From assembly GCF_036237275.1 (NCBI RefSeq), contig NZ_CP108352.1, positions 4,526,001 through 4,590,000 of the forward strand: DNA of 64,000 bases. Direction: 5' to 3'. Made by a program: the position numbers and the translations under genes. The stretch comes from Streptomyces sp. NBC_01353. Lineage in GTDB: Bacteria; Actinomycetota; Actinomycetes; Streptomycetales; Streptomycetaceae. Under the pieces are notes generated by a model that was not told where the DNA came from, did no database searches, and worked only from the letters and a program-made list of their open reading frames with translations. This document shows positions 33,366-41,536 of the stretch, piece by piece (the stretch's first letter is position 1; each line of letters begins with the position of its first letter).

Positions 33366-33388
33366 GCCCTCCCGACGGGAGGGCCTTT
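33366..33388 (+). terminator. Terminator between rrf2-like gene and MFS gene
   Basis: GCCCTCCC-gac-GGGAGGGC, an 8-bp perfect stem followed by CTTT. It separates the regulator from the MFS gene, so the latter needs the operator-bearing promoter. Confidence 0.75.
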
Positions 33389-33401
33389 CAAGGGGGTTAT
33401 T

Positions 33402-33420
33402 CTGGATGTTGAATGTCCAG
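33402..33420. promoter_or_regulatory. Probable Rrf2 operator, copy 2, overlapping the MFS start codon
   Basis: CTGGATGT-TGA-ATGTCCAG, a 19-bp palindrome that contains the MFS ATG (33406). Bound repressor would cover the start region. Confidence 0.7.
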
Positions 33421-34593
33421 GTTAGGGGCCAAGGGAGCTGGGCCCGCGTCGGGGCGGTCACGCTCGGCATCTTCACCGTGATGACGGCGGAGCTGCTGCC
33501 GGTCGGCCTGCTCACCCCGGTCGCGTCCGAGCTGAGCGTGTCCGCCGGTACGGCGGGCCTGATGGTGACCGTCCCGGGCCTCGTGGCCGCCGTCGCCGCC
33601 CCGCTGATCGCCCTTCGGGCGGCCGGCGCCGACCGGCGCGCGGTCCTCGTCGTCCTGATGGCGCTCGTCGCCGCCGCGAACCTCGCCACCGCGGCCGCCG
33701 GACACTTCGCGGTCGTCCTCGGCGCCCGTGTCCTGCTCGGGATCGCCATCGGCGGTTTCTGGGCCCTCGCGGGCGGCCTGGCGCCCCGGCTCGTCCCCAC
33801 GGCCGACATCGGGCGGGCCACCGCCGTGATCTTCGGCGGAGTCTCGGCCGCCTCCGTCCTCGGCGTCCCGGCGGCCACCACGGCGGCGGAATGGACCGGC
33901 TGGCGTGGGGCGTTCGCGGGAGTGGGGGTGATGGCGGTGGCGGCGACGGTGGCTCTTGCCGGGCTGCTGCCACGCCTGCCGGGCACCCGGCGCGCTCCCG
34001 GACTCCGCACCGGGTTCGGAGGGCTGCTGCGGCTGCCGCGCGACAACGCGCGCGTCCGCACCGGACTGCTCCTCACCCTCCTCCTGGTGACCGGCCACTT
34101 CCTCGCGTACTCCTTCGTACGGCCCGTGCTCGCCGAGCACGTCCGCGTCTCCGAGGGACTCGTCGGCGGGCTCCTCCTCGGGTACGGACTCGCGGGCGTG
34201 GCCGGGAACTTCGCCGCGGGCCCCGCGGCCGGCCGCTCCCCCCGCCGTACGCTCGCCGTCCTCTCCGCCGTCCTCACCGCGGCGCTCCTCGCGCTCGCCC
34301 ACACCGGTGGTGCGACCCCAACCGGCGCCGGCCTGCTGCTCCTGTGGGGGCTCGCCTACGGCGGGGTCTCCGTCGGGCTGCAGTCCTGGTTCATGGCCGC
34401 CGCACCCGAGGACGTGGAGACGGCGACCGGCCTCTACGTCAGCGTCTTCTGCCTCTCGATCGCGCTCGGCGCCCTCCTCGGTGGGCTGCTCGTCGACGCG
34501 ACCCCGCTCGTCGCGGTGCTCCGCACGGGCGCCGCGCTCACTCTGGCCGCCTGCCTGGCGGCCGTACTCCCCGGAAGGATCCCCACCTCATGA
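33406..34593 (+). CDS. MFS efflux transporter (DHA1/AraJ-like)
   Basis: A 395-residue transporter with about 12 membrane segments; first helix VGAVTLGIFTVMTAELLPVG, then TAGLMVTVPGLVAAVAAPLI and a motif-A-like RAAGADRRAVLV between TM2 and TM3. It fits drug/sugar efflux permeases of the DHA1 class. ATG at 33406 was chosen because GGGGG lies 9 bases upstream and no other in-frame ATG or GTG precedes the first helix. Its stop codon overlaps the RidA start (ATGA). An Rrf2-type operator covers the start, so expression is probably inducible. Confidence 0.88.
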   Translation: MLNVQVRGQGSWARVGAVTLGIFTVMTAELLPVGLLTPVASELSVSAGTAGLMVTVPGLVAAVAAPLIALRAAGADRRAVLVVLMALVAAANLATAAAGHFAVVLGARVLLGIAIGGFWALAGGLAPRLVPTADIGRATAVIFGGVSAASVLGVPAATTAAEWTGWRGAFAGVGVMAVAATVALAGLLPRLPGTRRAPGLRTGFGGLLRLPRDNARVRTGLLLTLLLVTGHFLAYSFVRPVLAEHVRVSEGLVGGLLLGYGLAGVAGNFAAGPAAGRSPRRTLAVLSAVLTAALLALAHTGGATPTGAGLLLLWGLAYGGVSVGLQSWFMAAAPEDVETATGLYVSVFCLSIALGALLGGLLVDATPLVAVLRTGAALTLAACLAAVLPGRIPTS

Positions 34594-35003
34594 CCAGCAC
34601 CGACCAGCGCACGATCACCAACCCGGCGACGCTCCACGACCCGTCCCCCTTCGGCTACAGCCACGCCGCCTCCGCCCCCGGCGAACTGGTCTTCATCGGC
34701 GGCCAGTACGCCTCCGACGCGACCGGTTCCCCCGTCCCGGGGGACTTCGCCGCCCAGGTCGAGCTGTCCTTCACCAACCTCCGGCTCGCGCTGGAGGGCG
34801 TGGGGCTCGGCTTCGAGCACGTCGTGCGGCTCGGCTCGTACATCGTCGACCACGACCTCGCGAAACTGGAGGTGTTGGGCAAGGCGCTCCACGGCGCCTT
34901 CGGCGACCGGCTGCCCGCGCAGACGCTCAGCGGGGTCGCGTCCCTTGCGCTGCCGGGGATGCTCTTCGAGATCGACGCGGTCGCGGTGCGACCGGCGGGC
35001 TGA
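34590..35003 (+). CDS. RidA (YjgF/UK114)-family protein lacking the key Arg
   Basis: A 137-residue protein of the RidA fold, trimeric enzymes that hydrolyse reactive imines/enamines from PLP enzymes. Family motifs: ELVFIGGQYASDATG, VELSFTNLRLALEGVG and LPAQTLSGVASLALPGMLFE. In active RidA the segment reads P-A-R-T and the Arg anchors the imine substrate; here it is P-A-Q-T, so classical deaminase activity is doubtful and another Rid role is likely. It is translationally coupled to the MFS transporter and shares its Rrf2 operator. Confidence 0.88.
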   Translation: MTSTDQRTITNPATLHDPSPFGYSHAASAPGELVFIGGQYASDATGSPVPGDFAAQVELSFTNLRLALEGVGLGFEHVVRLGSYIVDHDLAKLEVLGKALHGAFGDRLPAQTLSGVASLALPGMLFEIDAVAVRPAG

Positions 35004-35100
35004 TCGGCCCGCATCGGCCCGCATCGGCCCGCATCGGCTCGGATCGGCCCGGATCGGCCCGCATCGGCCTGGGCCGGCCTGGATCGACCCAGGATCGGCT
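35001..35100. repeat. Ten-copy decamer repeat after the RidA gene
   Basis: Ten head-to-tail 10-bp units of consensus GSATCGGCCC (e.g. GCATCGGCCC at 35011 and 35021) start exactly at the stop codon of the RidA gene. The last three units are degenerate. Each unit is about one helical turn, so any bound protein would line up on one face. Confidence 0.85.
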
Positions 35101-35191
35101 CGGAGCCGGGCTGTCCAGTTGCGGGAGCGGGGGCTCCGGGTGTGCCCTTGAGGGTGAAGGTGGAGGGGGCGAGAGTGAAGGAGCTCCTGCC

Positions 35192-35605
35192 ATGGCCGCA
35201 CACGCAGCGGTGCCGACCCGACGGCCCATGAGCACCCACGGCTTGGGGCTGCCCGTGACGATGGGCGTCATCTACGGCTTCTACGCGGCCTTCCTCCAAC
35301 GCGACGGCGGAGCGATCACCTGGGGCCAGGTCCTGCTCGGTTTCGTGTCCGCGATCGTGCTCGCCGGGGCGATGTACGCACTGCGCCGCGGCGGTCACGT
35401 CCTGATGCGCGAGCTGCGGGCCGCCGCGTGGGCGGCGCTGGCGGGCCTCGCGATGGGGTTCCTGGTCAGCCTGTCCGACACGAGCGTGCTGTCGACGATC
35501 ATCCTGGCGCTGGTGGTTGCGGCCTCCGTGGGCGGCATCGCGTTCTACTGGTTCTACACGCACGAGGACGCCTCCGGCGGGCCCCCGGCCCGCAGGTTGC
35601 CGTAG
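35192..35605 (+). CDS. Small integral membrane protein
   Basis: A 137-residue protein with four predicted membrane segments: LPVTMGVIYGFYAAFL, WGQVLLGFVSAIVLAGAMYAL, AAWAALAGLAMGFLVSL and STIILALVVAASVGGIAFYW. AAGGAG lies 8 bases before ATG 35192. The tail is short and polar (EDASGGPPARR). I do not recognise a named family; similar short proteins are common in Streptomyces. It stands alone between the decamer repeat and the ABC-exporter genes. Confidence 0.75.
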   Translation: MAAHAAVPTRRPMSTHGLGLPVTMGVIYGFYAAFLQRDGGAITWGQVLLGFVSAIVLAGAMYALRRGGHVLMRELRAAAWAALAGLAMGFLVSLSDTSVLSTIILALVVAASVGGIAFYWFYTHEDASGGPPARRLP

Positions 35606-35777
35606 CGGCCGGTCCGCCCCCCCGCCCCCTCGCCCGCCCCGCCACCCCCCACCGCCCCGGTGACGCCCCCGCCCCCCACCCGTACAGACGACCCCCCGTC
35701 CTTCCCCTGGCATCCCGACCGGAGCCGTCGGAGACTGGTTGAAGCGGAACCGACGCCGGCAGCCGGGAGGACAGCGC

Positions 35778-36833
35778 ATGACCGACCTCGCCATCGAGAC
35801 CGAGGGCCTGGTCAAGGTCTTTGGCACGAACCGGGCCGTCGACGGCATCGACCTGCGCGTTCCCGCCGGCACCGTCTACGGCGTCCTCGGACCCAACGGC
35901 GCCGGCAAGACCACCGCCGTCAAGATGCTCGCCACCCTCCTCCGCCCCGACGGCGGCCGGGCCCGCGTCTTCGGCAACGACGTCGTCAAGGACGCCGACA
36001 CCGTGCGCGGCCGGGTCAGCCTCACCGGCCAGTACGCCTCCGTCGACGAGGACCTGACCGGCACCGAGAACCTCGTCCTGCTCGGCCGCCTCCTCGGCCA
36101 CACCCGCCCCGCCGCCCGCGACCGCTCCGCGCAGTTGCTCGGCGCGTTCGGGCTCGCCGACGCCGCCGACAAGCAGATCAAGAACTACTCGGGCGGCATG
36201 CGGCGCCGTATCGACATCGCCGCGTCCATCCTCAACACCCCCGACCTGCTCTTCCTCGACGAACCGACCACCGGCCTCGACCCGCGCAGCCGCAACCAGG
36301 TCTGGGACATCGTCCGCGCCGTGGTCGCCCAGGGCACGACCGTCCTGCTCACCACCCAGTACCTGGACGAGGCGGACCAGCTGGCCTCCCGTATCGCCGT
36401 CATCGACCACGGGAAGGTGATCGCGGAGGGCACGAAGGGCGAGCTGAAGGCCTCCGTCGGCTCGGGTTCGGTGCACGTACGGCTCCGGAACCCCGAGCAG
36501 CGCCCGGAGGCCGAGCGGGTCCTCCAGAGCGCCCTGAAGGCGTCCGTGCAGCTCGAACCCGACCCCGTCGCGCTCACCGCCACCGTCAACGGTCACGGAA
36601 CCGACCTCGACGCCGCCGAGCAGGCCGCGCGGGCGCTGGCGGAGCTGGCGCGGGCCGGGATCACGGTCGACAACTTCGGGCTCGGCCAGCCCAGCCTCGA
36701 CGAGGTGTTCCTGGCGCTGACGGACAGGCCCGCGGACGCGACGGGCACCCAAGGGAACGGAACCCACCATCCCGGCACCCCCGCCACCGGCGCCGACGGA
36801 ACCGACACCGACCGGAAGGGACCGACGGCATGA
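35778..36833 (+). CDS. DrrA-like ABC transporter ATP-binding protein
   Basis: A 351-residue ATPase of the daunorubicin-resistance (DrrA) subfamily. Walker [10 protein letters not shown] (about 38-46), Q-loop in [15 protein letters not shown], signature [16 protein letters not shown], Walker [16 protein letters not shown] and H-loop region [14 protein letters not shown] are all present; Gln stands at the usual switch-His position in TTQYLDEAD, as is typical for DrrA. The C-terminal domain (about 225-325) is the usual DrrA extension, ending in a Thr/Gly/Asp-rich tail. GGGAGG precedes the ATG. It overlaps the permease gene by ATGA. Confidence 0.93.
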   Translation: MTDLAIETEGLVKVFGTNRAVDGIDLRVPAGTVYGVLGPNGAGKTTAVKMLATLLRPDGGRARVFGNDVVKDADTVRGRVSLTGQYASVDEDLTGTENLVLLGRLLGHTRPAARDRSAQLLGAFGLADAADKQIKNYSGGMRRRIDIAASILNTPDLLFLDEPTTGLDPRSRNQVWDIVRAVVAQGTTVLLTTQYLDEADQLASRIAVIDHGKVIAEGTKGELKASVGSGSVHVRLRNPEQRPEAERVLQSALKASVQLEPDPVALTATVNGHGTDLDAAEQAARALAELARAGITVDNFGLGQPSLDEVFLALTDRPADATGTQGNGTHHPGTPATGADGTDTDRKGPTA

Positions 36834-37696
36834 CCACCGTCACCACCGGCAAGGACACGCAGACCACCGACACCCTCGACTTCGTCGCCCCGAAGGCGGA
36901 CGAACTCGCGGCGCTGCTCGTGGGCAGGTCCCGCCCTCCCCGCCCCAGCGCCCTCTCCGCCTCGATGACCTTCGGCTGGCGGGCCATGCTGAAGATCAAG
37001 CACGTGCCGGAGCAGCTGTTCGACGTGACGGCGTTCCCGATCATGATGGTGCTGATGTACACGTACCTCTTCGGAGGCGCGCTGGCCGGCTCGGTCTCGG
37101 CGTACATCCAGTTCCTGCTGCCGGGCATCCTTGTGATGAGCGTCGTGATGATCACGATGTACACGGGCGTCTCGGTCAACACCGACATCGAGAAGGGCGT
37201 CTTCGACCGCTTCCGTACGCTCCCGATCTGGCGGCCCGCGCCGATGGTCGGCTATCTGCTGGGCGACGTCGTCCGCTATCTGATCGCCTCTGCGGTCATG
37301 CTCACCGTCGGCATCATCATCGGCTACCGGCCGGACGGCGGTATCGCCGGCGTGCTGCTCGGGGTCGCGCTGCTGCTGGTGTTCTCGTTCGCGTTCTCGT
37401 GGATCTGGACCATGTTCGGACTGATGCTGCGCAGCGAGAAGTCCGTCATGGGCGTCAGCATGATGGTGATCTTCCCGCTGACGTTCCTGTCCAACGTCTT
37501 CGTCGATCCGAGCACGATGCCGGGGTGGCTCCAGGCCTTCGTGAACAACAGCCCGGTGACCCATCTGGCGACGGCCGTACGCGAGTTGATGGCCGGGAAC
37601 TGGCCGGCGGCGGACATCGCCTGGTCGCTCGGGTGGTCGGCGCTGTTCGTGGTCGTCTTCGGAGCGATCACGATGCGGCTCTACAACCGCAAGTAG
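36830..37696 (+). CDS. DrrB-like ABC-2 permease
   Basis: A 288-residue membrane protein with six segments, partner of the preceding ATPase. After a polar N-terminus (about 55 residues) come [40 protein letters not shown], the [15 protein letters not shown] coupling-type stretch and further helices. This matches DrrB/ABC-2 exporters of anthracyclines and other lipophilic compounds. Substrate unknown; no biosynthetic cluster is nearby. The last codons and stop codon are partly duplicated just downstream (37710-37740). Confidence 0.92.
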   Translation: MTTVTTGKDTQTTDTLDFVAPKADELAALLVGRSRPPRPSALSASMTFGWRAMLKIKHVPEQLFDVTAFPIMMVLMYTYLFGGALAGSVSAYIQFLLPGILVMSVVMITMYTGVSVNTDIEKGVFDRFRTLPIWRPAPMVGYLLGDVVRYLIASAVMLTVGIIIGYRPDGGIAGVLLGVALLLVFSFAFSWIWTMFGLMLRSEKSVMGVSMMVIFPLTFLSNVFVDPSTMPGWLQAFVNNSPVTHLATAVRELMAGNWPAADIAWSLGWSALFVVVFGAITMRLYNRK

Positions 37697-37740
37697 TACC
37701 TGCCTGACGCTCTACAACCGCGATTGGCACCTGCCTGACG
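37679..37740 (+). repeat. 31-bp duplication of the permease gene end
   Basis: The last codons, stop codon and following bases (37679-37709) are repeated at 37710-37740 with a few changes, which remove the stop codon in the second copy. Start and end of the unit (CTCTACAACCGC and CCTGCCTGACG) are identical. Confidence 0.85.
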
Positions 37741-37747
37741 TGAGCCG

Positions 37748-38119
37748 TCACTTACCCCGCGGAGTCGTCTGCTGGACCGCCCACCGGTTGCCGTCCGGGT
37801 CCGCGAAGTAGACGAACGAGCCCCAGGGCTGGTCGTCGATCTCGCTGACCTCGATGCCCCGTGCGCTGAGGTCGGCGTGCGCCTCCTCGATGTCGGTGAC
37901 GACGACCTGCATGTTGTCGAGGGAGCCCGGGGTCATGGTGGTGATGCCCTTGCCGAAGGTGATCGAGCACGCCGATCCGGGCGGGGTCATCTGGACGAAG
38001 CGGATGTCGTCGCTGACGGGGATGTCGTGATCGGCGTGGAAGCCCACCTGCTCGTAGAAGGCCTTGGCCCGGTCGATGTCGGTGACGGGGACGCCGATCA
38101 GTTCGAGCTTGATGTCCAT
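37748..38119 (-). CDS. VOC-family (glyoxalase/bleomycin-resistance fold) protein
   Basis: A 123-residue single-domain protein with two beta-alpha-beta-beta-beta modules: MDIKLELIGVPVTDIDRAKA begins the first, and the second ends in FVYFADPDGNRWAVQQ. The Glu near the end of many VOC metal enzymes is absent in that strand (WAVQQ instead of W-x-l-x-E), so metal-dependent catalysis is uncertain and a binding function is possible. Convergent with the ABC exporter. ATG at 38119. Confidence 0.88.
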   Translation of the reverse strand: MDIKLELIGVPVTDIDRAKAFYEQVGFHADHDIPVSDDIRFVQMTPPGSACSITFGKGITTMTPGSLDNMQVVVTDIEEAHADLSARGIEVSEIDDQPWGSFVYFADPDGNRWAVQQTTPRGK

Positions 38120-38220
38120 GAAGGCATCATGCGCCCGGTTCGTCCCGGACGCATGATCTGGCGTCACTCACCGTGAACCGCCCCACGGCGAGCCCCGACG
38201 CGAGCCGCGAGTTGCGACGA

Positions 38221-38847
38221 TCAGTCGAGCCGCAGGTCCGCGAGTTGGCGCTCGAACGGCACGACCTCGTCGTCGTCCGCCTCCCCCGCCGGGCCCCGCG
38301 CCGCCACCAGGTCGGCGAGATCGTGTCCCGCCCGGGCGATCCGGGACGGCAGCCCGTCCGTGTACTCGTCGCCGCCCGAACCCCAGTCCTCCGAGGCCGC
38401 GTACACGGCCGTCGGGACGACCAGCGCCCGCAGGTAGGAGAAGAGCGGTCGCATGGCGTGGTCGAGCACGAGGGAGTGGCGGGCGGTGCCGCCGGTCGCG
38501 CCGATCAGCACCGGCTTGCCGGTCAGCGCGGCCGGGTCGATCAGGTCGAAGAAGGACTTGAACAGACCGCTGTACGAGGCGGTGAACACCGGGCTCACCG
38601 CGATGACCCCGTCCGCTCCCGTCACCGCGTCGATCGACTCCTGGAGCTCCGCCGAGGGGAAGCCCGTCACGAAGTTCTTCGCGATGTCGACGGCGTGGTC
38701 GCGCAGCTCGACGACCCGGACCTCGACCACGTACTCCTGCTCGGTGAGCCGCTCCTGGGCCGCCTTGGCGAGCCGGTCGGCGAGCAGCCTCGTCGAGGAC
38801 GGGGCGCTCAGCCCGGCGGACACGGCGACCAGCTTCAGGGTCTGCAT
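38221..38847 (-). CDS. CE1759-type FMN reductase (NADPH-dependent)
   Basis: A 208-residue flavodoxin-like FMN reductase. The phosphate-binding loop is SAGLSAPSSTRLLADRLAKA near the N-terminus; later SPVFTASYSGLFKSFFDLID and IGATGGTARHSLVLDHAMRP match the CE1759 subgroup. It starts 3 bases after the stop codon of the LLM oxidoreductase gene, so the pair is an operon: the reductase supplies reduced flavin to the luciferase-like monooxygenase. Such pairs are usual in corynebacteria and Streptomyces, with unknown substrate. Confidence 0.9.
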   Translation of the reverse strand: MQTLKLVAVSAGLSAPSSTRLLADRLAKAAQERLTEQEYVVEVRVVELRDHAVDIAKNFVTGFPSAELQESIDAVTGADGVIAVSPVFTASYSGLFKSFFDLIDPAALTGKPVLIGATGGTARHSLVLDHAMRPLFSYLRALVVPTAVYAASEDWGSGGDEYTDGLPSRIARAGHDLADLVAARGPAGEADDDEVVPFERQLADLRLD

Positions 38848-38850
38848 GAC

Positions 38851-39936
38851 TTACGCCTCCTGGGTGCGTACGGCGGGGTGGAGCGGGGCGGTCGCCGGGA
38901 CGTCGGCCGGCCGCAGGTTGGCGAACTCCTTGCGGAGCACCGGGACGACCTCCTCGCCGAGGATGTCGAGCTGCTCCAGGACCGTCTTCAGCGGCAGACC
39001 CGCGTGGTCCACCAGGAAGAGCTGGCGCTGGTAGTCGCCGACGTACTCCCGGAACGAGAGCGTGCGGTCGATGACCTCCTGCGGGGAGCCGACGGTCAGC
39101 GGGGTCTCGCGGCTGAACTCCTCCAGCGACGGACCGTGGCCGTAGACGGGCGCGTTGTCGAAGTACGGGCGGAACTCCCGTACCGCGTCCTGGGAGTTCT
39201 TGCGCATGAACACATGGCCGCCCAGACCGACGACGGCCTGCTCGGGGGTGCCGTGACCGTAGTGCGCGTAACGCCGGCGGTAGAGGCTGACCATCTTCTC
39301 GGTGTGCTGCTTGGGCCAGAAGATGTGGTTGGCGAAGAAGCCGTCGCCGTAGTACGCGGCCTGCTCGGCGATCTCGGGGGAGCGGATGGAGCCGTGCCAG
39401 ACGAACGGCGGGACGCCGTCGAGGGGGCGGGGTGTCGAGGTGAAGCCCTGGAGGGCGCTGCGGAACTTGCCCTCCCAGTCGACGACGTCCTCCCTCCACA
39501 GCTTGTGGAGAAGCGCGTAGTTCTCGATGGCGAGCGGGATGCCCTGGCGGATGTCCTGGCCGAACCACGGGTAGACGGGCCCGGTGTTGCCGCGCCCCAT
39601 CATCAGGTCGACGCGGCCGTCGGCGAGGTGCTGGAGGGTGGCGTAGTCCTCGGCGATCTTCACCGGGTCGTTGGTGGTGATCAGCGTGGTCGAGGTGGAG
39701 AGGATCAGGTTCTCGGTCCGTGCGGCGATGTGCCCGAGGAGGGTCGTCGGGGAGGACGGCACGAAGGGCGGGTTGTGGTGCTCGCCGGTCGCGAAGACGT
39801 CGAGCCCGACCTCCTCCGCCTTGAGCGCGATGGCGACCGTGTTCTTGATCCGCTCGTGCTCGGTCGGGGTACGGCCGGTGGTGGGGTCGGTCGTCACGTC
39901 GCCGACGGTGAAGATCCCGAACTGCATCGTGCTCAC
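38851..39936 (-). CDS. LLM-class flavin-dependent oxidoreductase (CE1758-like)
   Basis: A 361-residue luciferase-like TIM-barrel monooxygenase. Family features: MQFGIFTVGDVTTDPTTGRT start, EEVGLDVFATGEHHNPPFVP, STSTTLITTNDPVKIAEDYA, LMMGRGNTGPVYPWFG and the later TPLTVGSPQEVIDRTLSFRE. First gene of the pair with the FMN reductase. The divergent upstream space contains a palindrome (39964-39981) suited to a MarR-type repressor, which commonly controls such pairs; no regulator gene is adjacent. Confidence 0.92.
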   Translation of the reverse strand: MSTMQFGIFTVGDVTTDPTTGRTPTEHERIKNTVAIALKAEEVGLDVFATGEHHNPPFVPSSPTTLLGHIAARTENLILSTSTTLITTNDPVKIAEDYATLQHLADGRVDLMMGRGNTGPVYPWFGQDIRQGIPLAIENYALLHKLWREDVVDWEGKFRSALQGFTSTPRPLDGVPPFVWHGSIRSPEIAEQAAYYGDGFFANHIFWPKQHTEKMVSLYRRRYAHYGHGTPEQAVVGLGGHVFMRKNSQDAVREFRPYFDNAPVYGHGPSLEEFSRETPLTVGSPQEVIDRTLSFREYVGDYQRQLFLVDHAGLPLKTVLEQLDILGEEVVPVLRKEFANLRPADVPATAPLHPAVRTQEA

Positions 39937-39963
39937 CTCTCGCTGGGGCGTTTCCCGGACTAT

Positions 39964-39981
39964 TGGTTGAAGCTTAAACCA
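39964..39981. promoter_or_regulatory. Candidate operator upstream of the LLM/FMN-reductase pair
   Basis: TGGTT-GAAGCTTA-AACCA, with an AAGCTT centre, sits 28 bp before the LLM gene start. It is AT-rich against its surroundings, as promoters are. The regulator is unknown. Confidence 0.45.
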
Positions 39982-40051
39982 TCAACCGTCACGCTCAACC
40001 GTCTGCCCGAGCCCTGTATTCCGCGGGTCCCTCTCATCACCTTCACCGTAC

Positions 40052-40065
40052 CGGATAGCTATCCG
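40052..40065. promoter_or_regulatory. Perfect 14-bp palindrome upstream of the DUF6126 gene
   Basis: CGGATAGCTATCCG, perfectly symmetric, followed at once by GTTTAGCTAC, which repeats part of it. It lies 52 bp before the small gene's ATG, about where a -35/-10 region would be. Confidence 0.55.
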
Positions 40066-40117
40066 TTTAGCTACAAGCGGCCGGGGCGCCCGTACTCCGG
40101 CCCGTACTCTGGTGGGC

Positions 40118-40246
40118 ATGTCCGACTACGAGCGCTGGAAAGAACGCGGCGTCCTCCTGCGCGTCTTCGTGTACGTCTTCGCCACGCACGCGTTCGCCGG
40201 CTTCGTCTGGCTGCTCTTCTACGTGGGACAGAACGCCCAGAAGTAA
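40118..40246 (+). CDS. DUF6126-like single-helix membrane protein
   Basis: A 42-residue protein: MSDYERWKERGVLLRVFVYV, then a hydrophobic stretch FAGFVWLLFYVGQNA and a short tail AQK, stop TAA. The amphipathic, charged N-terminus plus one membrane helix fits DUF6126, very small Streptomyces membrane proteins often next to HTH regulators. No HTH gene is adjacent here. A GGTGGG element precedes the ATG. Function unknown. Confidence 0.7.
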   Translation: MSDYERWKERGVLLRVFVYVFATHAFAGFVWLLFYVGQNAQK

Positions 40247-40294
40247 GCACGGTCACGAGGAGGGCGAACGGGCCCTCCCGTAGAGTTCGCCGAC

Positions 40295-41536
40295 GTGAGC
40301 ACCGTTCCCCTGCCTGCGATATCGGTCGTCGGAATCGGCGCGGACGGCTGGGACGGGCTCCCCGAGAACGCCCGCCGGACCCTGCGCGCCGCCGAGGTCC
40401 TGATCGGCGGCCCCCGCCAGCTCGATCTGCTGCCCGCCGCCGAGTGCCCCGGCGAGCGCGTCACCTGGCCCTCCCCGCTGCGCCCCGCCGTCCCCGGACT
40501 GCTCGCCGCCCACGAGGGGCGCCGGATCGCGGTCCTCGCCAGCGGCGACCCGACGTTCTACGGCATCGGCCGCACCCTCGCCGAGACCGTCGGCGCCGAC
40601 CGGCTCCACGTCCTGCCGCACCCGTCCTCCGTCTCGTACGCCTGCGCCCGCCTCGGCTGGCCCCTGGAGGCCGTCGAGACCGTCTCCCTGGTCGCCCGGC
40701 CGCTCGCCTCGCTCACCGCCTCCCTCCACGACGGGCGGCGGCTGCTGGTTCTCAGCGAGAGCCGCCACACCCCGGCGCTGGTCGCCGCTCTGCTGCGGGA
40801 GAAGGGGTACGGCGGCAGCCGGATGCGGGTGCTCGAACAGCTCGGCGGCCCTCACGAGCGGCTCGTCGACGGCACGGCCGGCACCTGGTCCGACGACGAG
40901 CGGCTCGACGCCCTCAACGTCCTCGCCCTCGACTGCGTACGCGCCCCCGACACCCTCCGCCTCGGCGCCGTACCCGGCCTGCCGGACGAGGCGTACGAGA
41001 ACGACGGACAGCTCACCAAGCGGTACGTCCGCGCCGCCACCCTCGCGGCCCTCGCCCCCGCCGCCGGCGAACTGCTCTGGGACATCGGCGGCGGCTCCGG
41101 CTCCATCGGCATCGAGTGGATGCGCACCGACCGCTCCTGCCGGGCGATCGCCGTCGAGAAGGCCCCTGAGCGGGCCGCCCGCATCGCGCGCAACGCCACC
41201 ACCCTCGGCGTACCGGCGCTGCGGGTCGTCACCGCGGCCGCCCCCGACGGGCTCGCCGACCTCCCCACCCCCGACGCCGTCTTCATCGGCGGCGGCCTGA
41301 CCGCCCCCGGCCTGCTCGACGCCTGCTGGGACGCGCTGCCCGCGGGCGGCCGGCTGGTTGCCAACACGGTGACCATGGAGTCCGAGGCGCTGCTGGCGGA
41401 GCGCTACCGCCGGCACGGCGGGGAGCTGGTCCGGCTCGCCGTCGCCCAGGCCGTCCCGGTGGGCGGCTTCACCGGCTGGCGCCAGGCGATGCCGGTCACG
41501 CAGTGGTCCGTAACGAAAGCAGGAGTTGGAGCATGA
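40295..41536 (+). CDS. cobL: Precorrin-6Y C5,15-methyltransferase (decarboxylating), CbiE-CbiT fusion
   Basis: A 413-residue fused enzyme that methylates C5 and C15 and removes the acetate carboxyl on ring C of the corrin precursor. Residues about 1-210 are the CbiE-type SAM-dependent tetrapyrrole methylase (SVVGIGADGWDGL, VLASGDPTFYGIGRTL); residues about 225-413 are the CbiT-type Rossmann methylase (LLWDIGGGSGSIGIEWMR). GTG start at 40295. Its stop codon overlaps the cobM start (ATGA), so the two form an operon. Confidence 0.94.
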   Translation: MSTVPLPAISVVGIGADGWDGLPENARRTLRAAEVLIGGPRQLDLLPAAECPGERVTWPSPLRPAVPGLLAAHEGRRIAVLASGDPTFYGIGRTLAETVGADRLHVLPHPSSVSYACARLGWPLEAVETVSLVARPLASLTASLHDGRRLLVLSESRHTPALVAALLREKGYGGSRMRVLEQLGGPHERLVDGTAGTWSDDERLDALNVLALDCVRAPDTLRLGAVPGLPDEAYENDGQLTKRYVRAATLAALAPAAGELLWDIGGGSGSIGIEWMRTDRSCRAIAVEKAPERAARIARNATTLGVPALRVVTAAAPDGLADLPTPDAVFIGGGLTAPGLLDACWDALPAGGRLVANTVTMESEALLAERYRRHGGELVRLAVAQAVPVGGFTGWRQAMPVTQWSVTKAGVGA

